From Streptomyces aidingensis (GTDB lineage: Bacteria; Actinomycetota; Actinomycetes; Streptomycetales; Streptomycetaceae), in the NCBI RefSeq assembly GCF_900112355.1, contig NZ_FOLM01000024.1, positions 1-56,382 of the forward strand: a DNA stretch of 56,382 bases. The letters run 5' to 3'. Position 1 is the stretch's first letter, and every line of letters begins with the position of its first letter. The position numbers and the translations under genes were made by a program. Below are positions 41,077 to 49,245 of this stretch, piece by piece. The notes beneath the pieces are model-generated. The model searched no databases. It saw nothing but the letters and a program-made list of their open reading frames with translations, and was not told where the DNA came from.

Positions 41077-41967
41077 TCAACGTGCGCTACCGGGTCGCGC
41101 GGGCAGCCCCATGGTGTCGAGGCGCTTGCGGTCGCTCACGGTCAGGAGCTCGACGATCCGGCCGTCGACCACGGTGCACGCCACCACGCCGAGCACCTTG
41201 CCGTTCGCACCCCAGGCCACGAACCCGGGCTCGCCGTTGACCAGGACCGGGAGCACCGAGGTCATCGCCCGGGCTCCGCGCAGGACCGGAGCTGCCACCT
41301 CGGCCGCCCCGACCGTGGTCATCACGCCCCGCGGGTGGAACGTGCGCCAGGTCACCTGCGGATCGAGCAGCCGTACGAGCCCTTCGAAGTCCCCGTTCCG
41401 CGCCGCGGCCAGAAACGCGTCGACCACTGCGCGCTGCCGCTGCGGCTCCTCCTCCGGCAGCGGTGTGCCCTGCACCTTGCGGCGGGCCCGGCTGGCGAGC
41501 ATCTTGGCCGCGTCGGTGGACCGGCCGATGATCTCGCCGATCTCGGCGAAGGGCACCGCGAACATGTCATGCAGTACGAACGCCAGTCGCTCCGTGGGCG
41601 TGAGGGTGTCGAGTATCACCAGCAGTGCCAGCCCGACCGATTCGGAGAGCATCGCCTCGTCTTCGGGTGCCACCCCACCGTCCACGCTCACCACCAGCTC
41701 GGGCAGCCGGTCCTCGTACGACAGTTCGGGCCGCGTCCTGCGCGAGCGCAGCGCATCCATGCAGACCCGGCCGACCACGGTGGTCAGCCAGCCGGCCAGG
41801 TTGTCGATCGCGGCCGCGTCCTGCCGCGACAGCCGGATCCACGCCTCCTGCACCGCGTCCTCGGCGTCCACCCGCGACCCGAGCATCCGGTAGGCGACCG
41901 CCACCAGGCGCTCACGCTGCTGTTCGAAGGCCCCTGCCAGTGCATCGTGCAGACCTGATCCGGTCAT
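41077..41967 (-). CDS. sigJ: ECF41-type RNA polymerase sigma factor with SnoaL-like tail
   Basis: A 296-aa sigma factor. Sigma region 2 is AYRMLGSRVDAEDAVQEAWIRLS (about 25-47), region 4 includes LTPTERLAFVLHDMFAVPFAEIGEIIGRSTDAAK (about 135-168), and the C-terminal 110 residues (FLAAARNGDFEGLVRLLDPQVTWRTFHPRGV onward) form the SnoaL-like extension that marks the ECF41 (SigJ) class. That extension acts as an internal regulator in place of an anti-sigma factor (established for the group). ECF41 loci usually encode a DoxX or CMD/AhpD protein as here. A matching promoter motif precedes both sigJ and the AhpD-like gene, so autoregulation and control of the neighbouring redox genes are likely. Confidence 0.93.
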   Translation of the reverse strand: MTGSGLHDALAGAFEQQRERLVAVAYRMLGSRVDAEDAVQEAWIRLSRQDAAAIDNLAGWLTTVVGRVCMDALRSRRTRPELSYEDRLPELVVSVDGGVAPEDEAMLSESVGLALLVILDTLTPTERLAFVLHDMFAVPFAEIGEIIGRSTDAAKMLASRARRKVQGTPLPEEEPQRQRAVVDAFLAAARNGDFEGLVRLLDPQVTWRTFHPRGVMTTVGAAEVAAPVLRGARAMTSVLPVLVNGEPGFVAWGANGKVLGVVACTVVDGRIVELLTVSDRKRLDTMGLPARPGSAR

Positions 41968-42004
41968 GCCGTTACCTTCCTCGCGCGAATTCCGTCACGA
42001 TCAC

Positions 42005-42031
42005 GACGGGCCCGAAGGCGCCGAGGTAACC
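42005..42031 (-). promoter_or_regulatory. ECF41/SigJ-type promoter upstream of sigJ
   Basis: On the minus strand: GGTTACC (42031-42025), 16-bp spacer, CGTC (42008-42005), 38 bp before ATG 41967. It has the same architecture, spacer and distance as the motif before the AhpD-like gene, which supports autoregulation. Confidence 0.6.
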
Positions 42032-42235
42032 GTTCGGCGTGCATCGCGATGGAAGCACAGCGGCGGCGACCGGTGATCAACATTGCGTTACCGCTGCCCC
42101 CAGCCCACAGCCCGCCCGGGCGCGCTCGGCGGGCGTCTGCACGCGAAAGCCCGGGTGGTTCTCGTGATGCGCAGGGTGCCGGGAAGGGCCGCGGAGTGCT
42201 CCGGTGATACTCATCCCGGAGCTCGCGGCGGGGTC

Positions 42236-42955
42236 TCAGCGGGCGTCGGAGGTGCGGAGGGTGAGGATGCGTACGGCCCGTTCTCCGGTGTGGGCGTCGC
42301 GGCCGTGCCGGCAACGGTAGTTGTCCAGCAGCAGGATGCCGCCCTCGGCCGGGGTGAAGCGCGGCAGGCCGTCCTCCAGGGTTCGCACCGTCTTCGCCAG
42401 GCGGTCGAGCATGGCCAGGACCTGCGGCGCGGCGGGGTCGCGGTGCAGCGGTACAACGCCGTCGGCGCGGCGGACGATGCGCCGCCCGGTGCGGGTGTAC
42501 TCCACATGCCGGGCGACGCGGGGAGCCGCGGGCAGGCCGCGCAACTGCGGCGCCCAGGCGCCGTACAGGTCGACGTCCGCGCCGGTGAGGAATTCCCACA
42601 GCTCCGGGTCCGCCGCCCGGCAGTCGTCCACAAAGCGGTAGGCCTCCACCAGAAACGACGCGCCACCGGAGGCCGGGCCGTGCACGCACTGGATGAGCAC
42701 ATGGTCCTCGTCGGGGTCGCGATGGCGCACCGGGACGCCGCCGACGTCCATGACGAGGTCGAGGCTGTCGGCGTGCAGGTGGACCGGGCCGGAACCACCG
42801 CTGTGCCGCAGCCGGGGCGGGAAGAACCGCCGCAGCCTGCTGCTGGATGGACACGAACGTGCCCGGTCGTGTCCGGAGGGCCGGGCGCCCGGTCCGGGCC
42901 ACCAGAAAAGTGGCGGGGGCAGGGAACGGGTGGCCGATGCCGGCATGGTATCCAT
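42236..42955 (-). CDS. TauD/TfdA-like Fe(II)/2-oxoglutarate-dependent oxygenase, possibly N-terminally shortened
   Basis: About 239 aa; start uncertain (ATG 42955 or 42988). The downstream two-thirds is convincing: GPVHLHADSLDL with His/Asp that could be the H-x-D iron ligands, VLIQCVHGPASGGASFLVEAYRF, HVEYTRTGRRIVRRADGVVPLHRDP, LDRLAKTVRTLEDGLP, and GGILLLDNYRCRHGRDAHTGERAVRIL carrying the distal His and the 2-oxoglutarate-binding Arg. Enzymes of this group hydroxylate amino acids or small metabolites. The region before HLHAD is Arg/Pro-rich and unlike the family, suggesting that the N-terminal 60-100 residues are lost or altered. It has no partner genes. Confidence 0.6.
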   Translation of the reverse strand: MDTMPASATRSLPPPLFWWPGPGARPSGHDRARSCPSSSRLRRFFPPRLRHSGGSGPVHLHADSLDLVMDVGGVPVRHRDPDEDHVLIQCVHGPASGGASFLVEAYRFVDDCRAADPELWEFLTGADVDLYGAWAPQLRGLPAAPRVARHVEYTRTGRRIVRRADGVVPLHRDPAAPQVLAMLDRLAKTVRTLEDGLPRFTPAEGGILLLDNYRCRHGRDAHTGERAVRILTLRTSDAR

Positions 42956-43028
42956 GCACGGCGGCACGGGAACCGCCCTTTGCCGCATCCCGCGATGCTC
43001 CCCACTTCCCTGACGCCCCTTCGCGGGC

Positions 43029-43676
43029 ATGCGGGCAGAGCGAGCCAAGGTGACCGGTGTCGCCGGCGCCGAACACCCGGCGGGGGGTCGTCTGACGGGT
43101 CTCAAGGCTCGCCGCAGCGGGGCTCGTTCCTTCGTTCTGTGGGCCGACGATCAACGCCGGGAGAGGGTGGCCACCGTGGCGACCCTGTCGGCCGGCCGGG
43201 GCGTCGCGAGGTTTCAGGTGGTTGGAGCCCACGGCGACGTCATCGGCACGCTCGTGCGGGAGAAGGCGCTCCGCGGCAGGAGGCTGCGCACCCGCTGGAT
43301 CGTGCGTCAGCCCGGTGGCCCCGAAGCGGTCGGCTTCAAGGGGAGGATCGTGTGGTGGTGGGCATGGTGGCTGTTGCTGCCCCTGATGACGATGACGCTC
43401 GTGTTCACCGTCTTCGACAGTACCCCGGCCAACGAGGGCGGCATCGTACGCGCACCCCGGCGCATCCGGTGGCGTGCGAACGGACAGGTCCCGCTGGAGT
43501 TCAGGTCCAAGGGCGACCAACTGCACATACACGCACAGAGTGTGGACTGGCGTCTCGGGGGAGCGCTGGCGGCTGGGCGCGGTTTGAGGACACTCACCGG
43601 GTGTCGGCGACCGTGGCCAGCGCGGGTGCATCTGCCCTCGCCGGCGGACGACAGCTTGGTCATCTGCCGTTGGTGA
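43029..43676 (+). CDS. Membrane-associated protein of unknown function, C-terminus truncated
   Basis: A 215-aa frame; the start is not fixed. Residues from about 35 onward resemble a Streptomyces family I recall only as hypothetical: SFVLWADDQRRERVATVA, GVARFQVVGAHGDVIGTLVREKAL, LRTRWIVRQPGGPEAVGFKGRIVWWWAWWLLLPLMTMTLVF (one membrane helix), ANGQVPLEFRSKGDQLHIHAQSVDWRLGGALAA. Homologues end soon after the last stretch. Here the reading frame runs on for 30 residues through sequence that antisense-matches a broken CBM13 gene, so the true C-terminus seems lost at about 43580. It may still be expressed as a slightly altered protein. Confidence 0.5.
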   Translation: MRAERAKVTGVAGAEHPAGGRLTGLKARRSGARSFVLWADDQRRERVATVATLSAGRGVARFQVVGAHGDVIGTLVREKALRGRRLRTRWIVRQPGGPEAVGFKGRIVWWWAWWLLLPLMTMTLVFTVFDSTPANEGGIVRAPRRIRWRANGQVPLEFRSKGDQLHIHAQSVDWRLGGALAAGRGLRTLTGCRRPWPARVHLPSPADDSLVICRW

Positions 43677-43888
43677 CCGGCGCCGCCCCAGTCGGTGTAC
43701 TGGACGACGCTGCCGCCGTCGGCGGTGGAGGCGCCCTGCACCTCCACCGCCTTGCCGCTGCTGCGGTTGATCAGGACGTACCAGGCGCCTGTGTCCACCG
43801 CCGCGGCCCCGGCCGGCGCCGGCGGCCCCTGAGCGGGCGCGGTGATCACCGAGGTGAGCAGGCCGGTCGCGAGGGCTGCCGCCGGCAC
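43637..43888 (-). pseudogene. Truncated secreted CBM13 (ricin-type lectin) protein, N-terminal fragment
   Basis: From GTG 43888: a signal-peptide-like start (ALATGLLTSVITAPAQG), then VDTGAWYVLINRSSGKAVEVQGASTADGGSVVQYTDWGGAG, nearly the same as the third CBM13 repeat of the GH62 enzyme encoded at 46552. After QRQMTKLSSAG the homology stops, and the frame runs on antisense to the truncated plus-strand gene. No catalytic domain is present. The ends of this fragment and of the 43029 gene meet at about 43580-43640, which looks like the junction of a deletion that removed the rest of both genes. Confidence 0.75.
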
Positions 43889-43990
43889 GGCGGGTGTACG
43901 GGGACTACCGTCGGGGACTGCGTGGGCGGGTGGGAGAGAGCCGCACCGTAGGTCTTCGCCGGTTCACTCCCTTGTCTGCGGCAGGCCCCC

Positions 43991-45424
43991 TCAGGTGAGG
44001 GTCCAGCGCTGGTTGCTGCCGTTCCAGCAGGTGTAGAGCTGGAGCAGGGTGCCGTTGGCGGTGCCGGCTCCGGTGGCGTCGAGGCAGAGGCCGGACTGGA
44101 CGCCGACGATGGAGCCGTCGGAGTTCACGCGCCACTTCTGGTTGTCGCCGCCCCAGCAGCTGTAGATCTGGACTCTGGTGCCGTTGCCGGTGCCGCCGGC
44201 GTCCAGGCACTTGTTGCCGTAGACCCTGAGCTCGCCGGCGTCGGTGTACGTCCACTGCTGGTTGGTGCCGCCGTGGCAGTCCCACAGCTGGACCTGGGTG
44301 CCGTCGGTGGTGCTAGCCTCCGGCACGTCCAGGCACCGGCCCGAACCGACGCCCCTGATCTGCCCGGAGTCCGAAGGGGGCGGCTCGGAGGAGCCGCCGT
44401 TGAGTGCGTCGAGGACGGCGTTGTAGGCGGGCTTCTTGCTGCCGTCGCCGTTGAACAGCAGCGGCGTGTGGTGCGATCGCCAGGAGTCGCTGTCGCGCAC
44501 ACCCCAGACGGTGATGCCGAGGCAGCGCGCGACTGCCAGGCAGTCGTTGATCACGTTGGCGTAGGTCGTGGGCGAGGCGCCCTGGATGTCGAGTTCGGTG
44601 ACGGACACGTCGACGCCGAGGGCGGCGAAACTCTGCAGGGTGGTGCGGAAGTTGCTGTTGTAGGGATTGCCCTCGTTGAAGTGCGCCTGGAAGCCGACGC
44701 AGTCGATCGGCACGCCGCGCTGCTTGAAGTCCCGGACCATGGCGTACATGGCCTGGGTTTTGGCCGAGTTCCAGTTCTCGACGTTGTAGTCGTTGTAGCA
44801 GAGCTTGGCGGCCGGGTCGGCGGCGCGCGCGGTGCGGAAGGCGACCTCGATCCAGTCGTTGCCGGTGCGCTGCAGGTTGGAATCGCGCCGGGCTCCCGAA
44901 CCGCCGTCGGCGAAGGCCTCGTTCACGACGTCCCACTCGGCGATCTTGCCCCTGTAGTGGCCCATCACGCCGTTGATGTGGTCGATCATCGCCTGGCGCA
45001 GCGCGCCGCCGCTGAGGCTCTGCATCCAGCCGGGCTGCTGGGAGTGCCAGGCCAGGGTGTGGCCGCGCACCTGCTTGCCGTTCTGCACCGCCCAGTTGTA
45101 GATGCGGTCCCCGGCGGTGAAGTTGAACTGGCCCCGCTGGGGTTGGAGGGCGTCGATCTTCATCTCGTTCTCGGCCGTCACCGAGTTGAACTCGCGGTTC
45201 GCGATCGATATGTACGTCGAGTCGTTCATCCTGCCCGCGGCGATGGCGACGCCGAAGTAACGACCGCTCTGCGCCGCCGCGGCGCCGAGGGTGCTCTCGG
45301 CGGCGTGTGCTCTCGGCGGCGCGACCAGTGCCCCGGCCATCCCGAGGACGCCGATGATCAGGGCTATCAGCAGACCGCGGAACCTCCGGCGGACGGCGGG
45401 TGGGGATATGGCATACGAGCCCAT
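43991..45424 (-). CDS. Secreted endo-1,4-beta-xylanase, GH10 with C-terminal CBM13
   Basis: A 477-aa exported enzyme. Signal peptide: basic start, hydrophobic LIALIIGVLGMAGALVA, cleavage near AHAA (about 41). The GH10 barrel spans about 45-345: NSVTAENEMK, GHTLAWHSQQPGWM, acid/base Glu in WDVVNEAF (about 167), nucleophile Glu in VSVTELDIQG (about 275), GITVWGVRDSDSWR. After a Ser/Pro linker (SSEPPPSDSG) comes a ricin-type CBM13 beta-trefoil with three repeats, each ending QxW (NQQW, NQKW, NQRW), which binds xylan. The CCTGGAGG block before ATG 45424 is the ribosome site. It is divergent from a GH62 arabinofuranosidase with a palindrome between; the two cooperate on arabinoxylan. Confidence 0.96.
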   Translation of the reverse strand: MGSYAISPPAVRRRFRGLLIALIIGVLGMAGALVAPPRAHAAESTLGAAAAQSGRYFGVAIAAGRMNDSTYISIANREFNSVTAENEMKIDALQPQRGQFNFTAGDRIYNWAVQNGKQVRGHTLAWHSQQPGWMQSLSGGALRQAMIDHINGVMGHYRGKIAEWDVVNEAFADGGSGARRDSNLQRTGNDWIEVAFRTARAADPAAKLCYNDYNVENWNSAKTQAMYAMVRDFKQRGVPIDCVGFQAHFNEGNPYNSNFRTTLQSFAALGVDVSVTELDIQGASPTTYANVINDCLAVARCLGITVWGVRDSDSWRSHHTPLLFNGDGSKKPAYNAVLDALNGGSSEPPPSDSGQIRGVGSGRCLDVPEASTTDGTQVQLWDCHGGTNQQWTYTDAGELRVYGNKCLDAGGTGNGTRVQIYSCWGGDNQKWRVNSDGSIVGVQSGLCLDATGAGTANGTLLQLYTCWNGSNQRWTLT

Positions 45425-46551
45425 GACTGTGCCTCCAGGGTAGACATCACGGAAGGACTGAAGCGCGGCGGAAGGCGTTGTCCGCTCCCACGCGGCAGGC
45501 GGACGAGGCGGGCCGGAATCCGGGCATGACGGGATCACCGGACACCACGGGCGCGCGCAGGGCAGCGGATTCGGCGGGGACGGTGAGCGACGCCGGCGCC
45601 GGCCCGTAGCGGACGACCACGCCCGCGCGTACCGGACGCGGGGCGGTGGCGGGGTTTCGACACAGGCATGGGGGGACTCCATCGCGGCTCGGCCGGGGGC
45701 CCGCCACGCGGCGCCACGTACCTCTCCGCCTGTGCGAAGAGCCAGGCTGCGCTGGTGCGGACCTCACCGGATCGGAAACGGGGTGGTGCGGGTGCCGTGG
45801 TGCGCGGTTCTGCCGCGCAGCACAGATTGCTCGGGGCACACGGTTCGAAATATCGAACCGTGACCGGCTTCTCAGACGGAGAGATTGCGGGTTTGACGGT
45901 GGATCGTCAACCCCTCGCGAAAAAATTTCCGAGACTTGCCCGAAACATTCTGGAGCCCGGCGAGTCGGACGGGGACTGCCGGGCCCCCAGCGCCGCCGTC
46001 GGCGGATGCCGTAGGACCGGGCCCGACGAAAGGGGCGAACCTGCACGTCGGCGAGCTCGTGCGGGCCTGAGGCGACAGAGTCCGGGTTCCGGCCGGCCGG
46101 GTGAGGTCGAGTACCGGCCGGGGCCGGACGTGCTCGCTCAAGCCCGAAGGAGAGGCGCTGTTTACGGACAGATCGGCGACCGGCCTTGACCGGGAGGGCC
46201 CACGTTCCTAGCTTTTCGCGTCAAGGAGTCCATGAAGTTTCGCAAGTTTTTCGGTCACCACCGTCTCCCACCCGGAGGTCTCCATGGCCAACACCCCCGG
46301 TCGCCCGGTGGAGCCGCCGGCGTGCCGGCCCCCTGGCGGCAGCCGTCACAACCTGCCGTCAGCTGGGGCGGCTTGAAAGCCGGGGAGCTCTCTCGTCCCG
46401 GACCGCGGCGAAGTGCTCCGGCTTGAGCGCCCAGCGCTCAACTCCTCCGCATACGGCCGCCTTCGCACCTTTTCCGTCCCTGACCCCCGGGCGGCCGTTC
46501 CGTAGTTCATCGGGGTCACCTCACCCCCCACCCCAGAAAGGGAGGCCTGCG
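45425..46551. promoter_or_regulatory. Long divergent control region between GH10 and GH62 genes
   Basis: 1.1 kb without a convincing gene; several long frames here lack ribosome sites, family motifs and plausible composition. It holds a perfect palindrome at 45839-45862: arms CACGGTTCGA and TCGAACCGTG around AATA, 415 bp from the GH10 start and 690 bp from the GH62 start. AT-richer pockets at about 45905-45950 (GCGAAAAAATTTCC and CCGAAACATTC) and 46215-46250 (AGTTTCGCAAG) contain GAAA/TTTC pairs, as in operators reported for Streptomyces xylanase genes. Some of the region may be remnant coding DNA, but I cannot identify a source. Confidence 0.5.
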
Positions 46552-48021
46552 ATGTTGTTTCGCCGTCCGTCCCGGCTCCGCCTGAGACGCCTGCTCGCCG
46601 TCCTTGCGCCCTTGCTGCTCGTGGCCACCTTCCTCGGTGCCCAGCCCGCCGGCGCGGCGACCGTCGACACCAACGCCTGGTATGTGCTGGTCAACCGCAA
46701 CAGCGGCAAGGCCCTGGACGTCTACAACCTGGCAACCAACGACGGCGCCCGCATCACCCAGTGGACCAGGAACGATCAGTACCAGCAGCAGTGGCAGTTC
46801 GTCGACTCCGGCGGCGGCTACTACCGCCTCAAGTCCCGCCACTCCGGCAAGGTCCTGGACGTCTACAACTGGTCCACCGCGAACGGCGGCTCGATCGTCC
46901 AGTGGGCCGACCACAACGGGGCCAACCAGCAGTGGCGGCTGGCCGACAGCTCGGACGGCCACGTAAGGCTGATTTCGCGCCACAGCAACAAGGCCCTCGA
47001 AGTGCAAGGCGCCTCCACCGCCGACAATGCGAACATCGTCCAGTACGACGACTGGGGCGGCGCCAACCAGCAGTGGCAGCTCGTCAAGGTCGGCGACAGC
47101 GACCCCGGCGGCCCGTGCGCTCTTCCCTCGACCTACCGCTGGACATCAACGGGCGCGCTGGCGCAGCCCAGGGCGGGGTGGGTCTCGCTCAAGGACTTCA
47201 CCGTCGCGCCCTACAACGGCCGGCACCTCGTCTATGCGACGACCCACGACACGGGGACGCGCTGGGGTTCGATGAACTTCAGCCCGTTCAGCGACTGGTC
47301 GCAGATGGCCTCGGCCAACCAGAACGCGATGTCGGCTTCCACCGTCGCGCCCACGCTCTTCTACTTCGCGCCGAAGAACATCTGGGTGCTCGCCTACCAG
47401 TGGGGCAGAACCGCCTTCTCCTACCGGACATCGAGCGACCCCACCAACCCGAACGGCTGGTCGGCCGAGCAGGAGCTCTTCTCCGGAAGCATCTCCAACT
47501 CCTCGACCGGACCCATCGACCAGACGCTCATAGCCGACGACACGCACATGTACCTGTTCTTCGCCGGTGACAACGGCAGGATCTACCGGGCCAGTATGCC
47601 GATCGGGAACTTCCCGGGCAGCTTCGGCACGACCTCGACAGTGATCATGAGCGATACGACGAACAACCTGTTCGAAGCCCCGCAGGTCTACAAGCTGCAG
47701 GGCCAGAACCGCTACCTCATGATCGTCGAGGCGATCGGCTCGCAGGGCCGCTACTTCCGCTCGTTCACAGCCACCAGCCTGAACGGCTCATGGACACCCC
47801 AGGCCGCGACCGAGAGCAATCCCTTCGCCGGCAAGGCCAACAGCGGTGCCACCTGGACCAACGACATCAGCCACGGCGAACTGCTCCGCACCAGCGCCGA
47901 TCAGACCATGACCGTCGACCCCTGCAATCTGCAGCTTCTCTACCAGGGACGCAGCCCCGACTCCGGCGGCGACTACGGCCTCCTCCCCTACCGTCCGGGC
48001 CTGCTGACCCTGCGGCGCTGA
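46552..48021 (+). CDS. Secreted alpha-L-arabinofuranosidase, GH62 with N-terminal CBM13
   Basis: A 489-aa exported enzyme. AAAGGGAGG at 46537-46545 sets ATG 46552. Signal peptide: basic LFRRPSRLRLRRLLAVLAP, hydrophobic core, cleavage near AGAA (about 36). A ricin-like CBM13 with three repeats (residues about 38-180; NRNSGKALDVYN, SRHSGKVLDVYN, SRHSNKALEVQG) precedes the GH62 five-bladed propeller. This has DFTVAPYNGRHLVYATTHD, NIWVLAYQWGRTAFSYRTS, GPIDQTLIADDTHMYLFFAGDNG, NNLFEAPQVYKLQGQNRYLMIVE and ISHGELLRTSADQTMTVDPCNLQLLYQG near the end. It removes arabinose side chains from arabinoxylan, complementing the divergent GH10 xylanase. Confidence 0.95.
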   Translation: MLFRRPSRLRLRRLLAVLAPLLLVATFLGAQPAGAATVDTNAWYVLVNRNSGKALDVYNLATNDGARITQWTRNDQYQQQWQFVDSGGGYYRLKSRHSGKVLDVYNWSTANGGSIVQWADHNGANQQWRLADSSDGHVRLISRHSNKALEVQGASTADNANIVQYDDWGGANQQWQLVKVGDSDPGGPCALPSTYRWTSTGALAQPRAGWVSLKDFTVAPYNGRHLVYATTHDTGTRWGSMNFSPFSDWSQMASANQNAMSASTVAPTLFYFAPKNIWVLAYQWGRTAFSYRTSSDPTNPNGWSAEQELFSGSISNSSTGPIDQTLIADDTHMYLFFAGDNGRIYRASMPIGNFPGSFGTTSTVIMSDTTNNLFEAPQVYKLQGQNRYLMIVEAIGSQGRYFRSFTATSLNGSWTPQAATESNPFAGKANSGATWTNDISHGELLRTSADQTMTVDPCNLQLLYQGRSPDSGGDYGLLPYRPGLLTLRR

Positions 48022-48058
48022 CGGCGTGACACGGCTCCGGCTCCGGCATGGAGCCGAC

Positions 48059-48091
48059 GTGGCGGGCTCGGCCGAAGGCCGAGCCCGCCAC
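48059..48091. terminator. Terminator after the GH62 gene
   Basis: A perfect 15-bp stem (GTGGCGGGCTCGGCC at 48059-48073, complement at 48077-48091) with a GAA loop, starting 38 bp after the GH62 stop. Confidence 0.85.
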
Positions 48092-48158
48092 ACCACGCGA
48101 CGACGTCAGGACTCATACGGCGACGGAGCGCGGAGTCGAGCAACGCTCACCAGCCCGA

Positions 48159-48224
48159 GGGCCGTCCCGCCCGCGAGATCGGGCAGGGCTCCCGCCCTGC
48201 CCGATCTCGCGGGCGGGACGGCCC
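48159..48224. repeat. 31-bp perfect inverted repeat (long hairpin)
   Basis: A 31-bp arm beginning GGGCCGTCCCGCCCGCGAG (48159-48189) is exactly reverse-complemented at 48194-48224 around a TCCC loop. It is unusually long and perfect for a terminator and comes 68 bp after an already adequate one. It may be a mobile-element relic, a protein- or RNase-recognised structure, or a second terminator for the convergent gene ending at 48392. The remaining sequence of this 370-bp gap shows no gene. Confidence 0.7.
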
Positions 48225-48391
48225 CCTGGGCTTTCCCGACGCGGGTCCCGGTCCGGAGAGGTGCGTGAAGCCGCGGAGCCGGCCCCCGGCCACGACCGAC
48301 GGCGCTTCGTTCTGACGGTGGCCGGGCGGCCGGCTGCTGGCAGGCACGGCCCGGCGGGGAGCCGGGCGCCTTGATGTCGTGGAGAAGGTTG

Positions 48392-48721
48392 TTACTCGCC
48401 TTGTCGTCGGGACTGGATGCGTTCGTGGCGGGCTCGGCGGCGGTGTTCGTCGAGTTCGATGCTGTGGGCGATGGTGTCGGCGCACTTGAGGACCATGCGT
48501 AGCTTGTTGAGCACCGTTGTCCGGGCGAGTTCGATGAGCAGATGGTGATCGGGGGTGGGGTTGTCGGTTCCGGTGGGGGTCCAGAAGCCGCGGTGGCTGT
48601 GGTCGCGGGCGATATCGGCGCAGGCGCGAACGACGCTGTTCAGCGCTCCGGTGATTTCATGGCGGTAGGACTCGGCGGTGTCGGAGTCGAGTTCGAAGGG
48701 CTCGGGATGGGTGCTGGTCAC
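48392..48721 (-). CDS. Small hypothetical protein of accessory regulatory group
   Basis: A 109-aa protein from GTG 48721, which overlaps the stop of the preceding gene by four bases (GTGA). Mostly helical and charged: VTSTHPEPFELDSDTAESYRHEITGALNSVVRACADIARD, a HSHRGFWTPTGTDNPTPDHHLLIELARTTVLNKLRMVLKCADTIAHSIEL stretch with several His and Cys, and a highly basic end (HRRRARHERIQSRRQGE). I do not recognise the family. Its pairing with the next gene and the nearby XRE/TPR regulator matches small accessory modules common in Streptomyces arms and mobile elements. Confidence 0.6.
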   Translation of the reverse strand: MTSTHPEPFELDSDTAESYRHEITGALNSVVRACADIARDHSHRGFWTPTGTDNPTPDHHLLIELARTTVLNKLRMVLKCADTIAHSIELDEHRRRARHERIQSRRQGE

Positions 48722-49035
48722 GGAACCTGCCTGGGGAGTCGGGTCGGGGTGGCCGGACGGGCGGAGAGCATGTAGCGCAAGGCGTCGTCCGGGACGGTGT
48801 GGGTGAACATCCGGCCTGCGGTGAGGGCGGCCAAGGCGTGTTCGTGGGCCTGGGCGTCGGTGAGCCAGTGGCGTAAGGGCCGGCTGGCCGGTGGGTCGAG
48901 TTGACGGCTGATGTGCTCGGCGCGGGTGAGCAGCCGGCGGAGCGCGAGCCGTGGTGTCGCGGCCGGGTGAGAGCCGAGCCAGAAGGTGCGGGGCTCCTGG
49001 GGGAAGCAGGCGATGGCTTCGCCCCAGAACCCCAT
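48718..49035 (-). CDS. Small hypothetical protein, coupled upstream partner
   Basis: About 105 aa from ATG 49035; no ribosome site supports this start, and translation may begin further upstream. It has MGFWGEAIACFPQEPRTFWLGSHPAATPRLALRRLLTRAEHISRQL, then HWLTDAQAHEHALAALTAGRMFTHTVPDDALRYMLSARP. The tail TPTRLPRQVP overlaps the next gene start (GTGA). I do not recognise the family. It is oriented away from the ABM/XRE pair, with an 18-bp palindrome in the shared upstream region. Confidence 0.5.
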   Translation of the reverse strand: MGFWGEAIACFPQEPRTFWLGSHPAATPRLALRRLLTRAEHISRQLDPPASRPLRHWLTDAQAHEHALAALTAGRMFTHTVPDDALRYMLSARPATPTRLPRQVP

Positions 49036-49149
49036 GCGCAGTTCGAGGGGCGGGAGAGGCTGGGCGGTCAGCCCGGGCGGGCTCCGCGTGCGGTGGGGCG
49101 CAGCTCGGCGGTGATGCTCCGGCTGTGGTGATCGCCGTTGATGTACTGC

Positions 49150-49167
49150 AAGTGCGAGATCGCACTT
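49150..49167. promoter_or_regulatory. 18-bp palindrome in the divergent promoter of the XRE group
   Basis: AAGTGCGA-GA-TCGCACTT: perfect 8-bp arms with a 2-bp centre, followed by a T-run. It lies between the divergent small gene (start about 49035) and the monooxygenase-like gene (49246). The XRE regulator encoded two genes downstream is the natural candidate to bind it. Confidence 0.55.
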
Positions 49168-49245
49168 TTTGTGCGGGCGCGTGGGCGCATAGCGTTCGGG
49201 ACGGGAGCGGTGCGACCGAGGACAGCCCCAGAGAGAGGACCCCGA

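Noticed and set aside
45447..46046. Open frames in the GH10-GH62 intergenic region
   Set aside because: No ribosome site, composition or family motif; interrupted by AT-rich operator-like tracts.
48159..48224. 31-bp hairpin as a CRISPR repeat or insertion-sequence end pair
   Set aside because: Only one copy, no spacer periodicity, and no transposase or target-site duplication visible.
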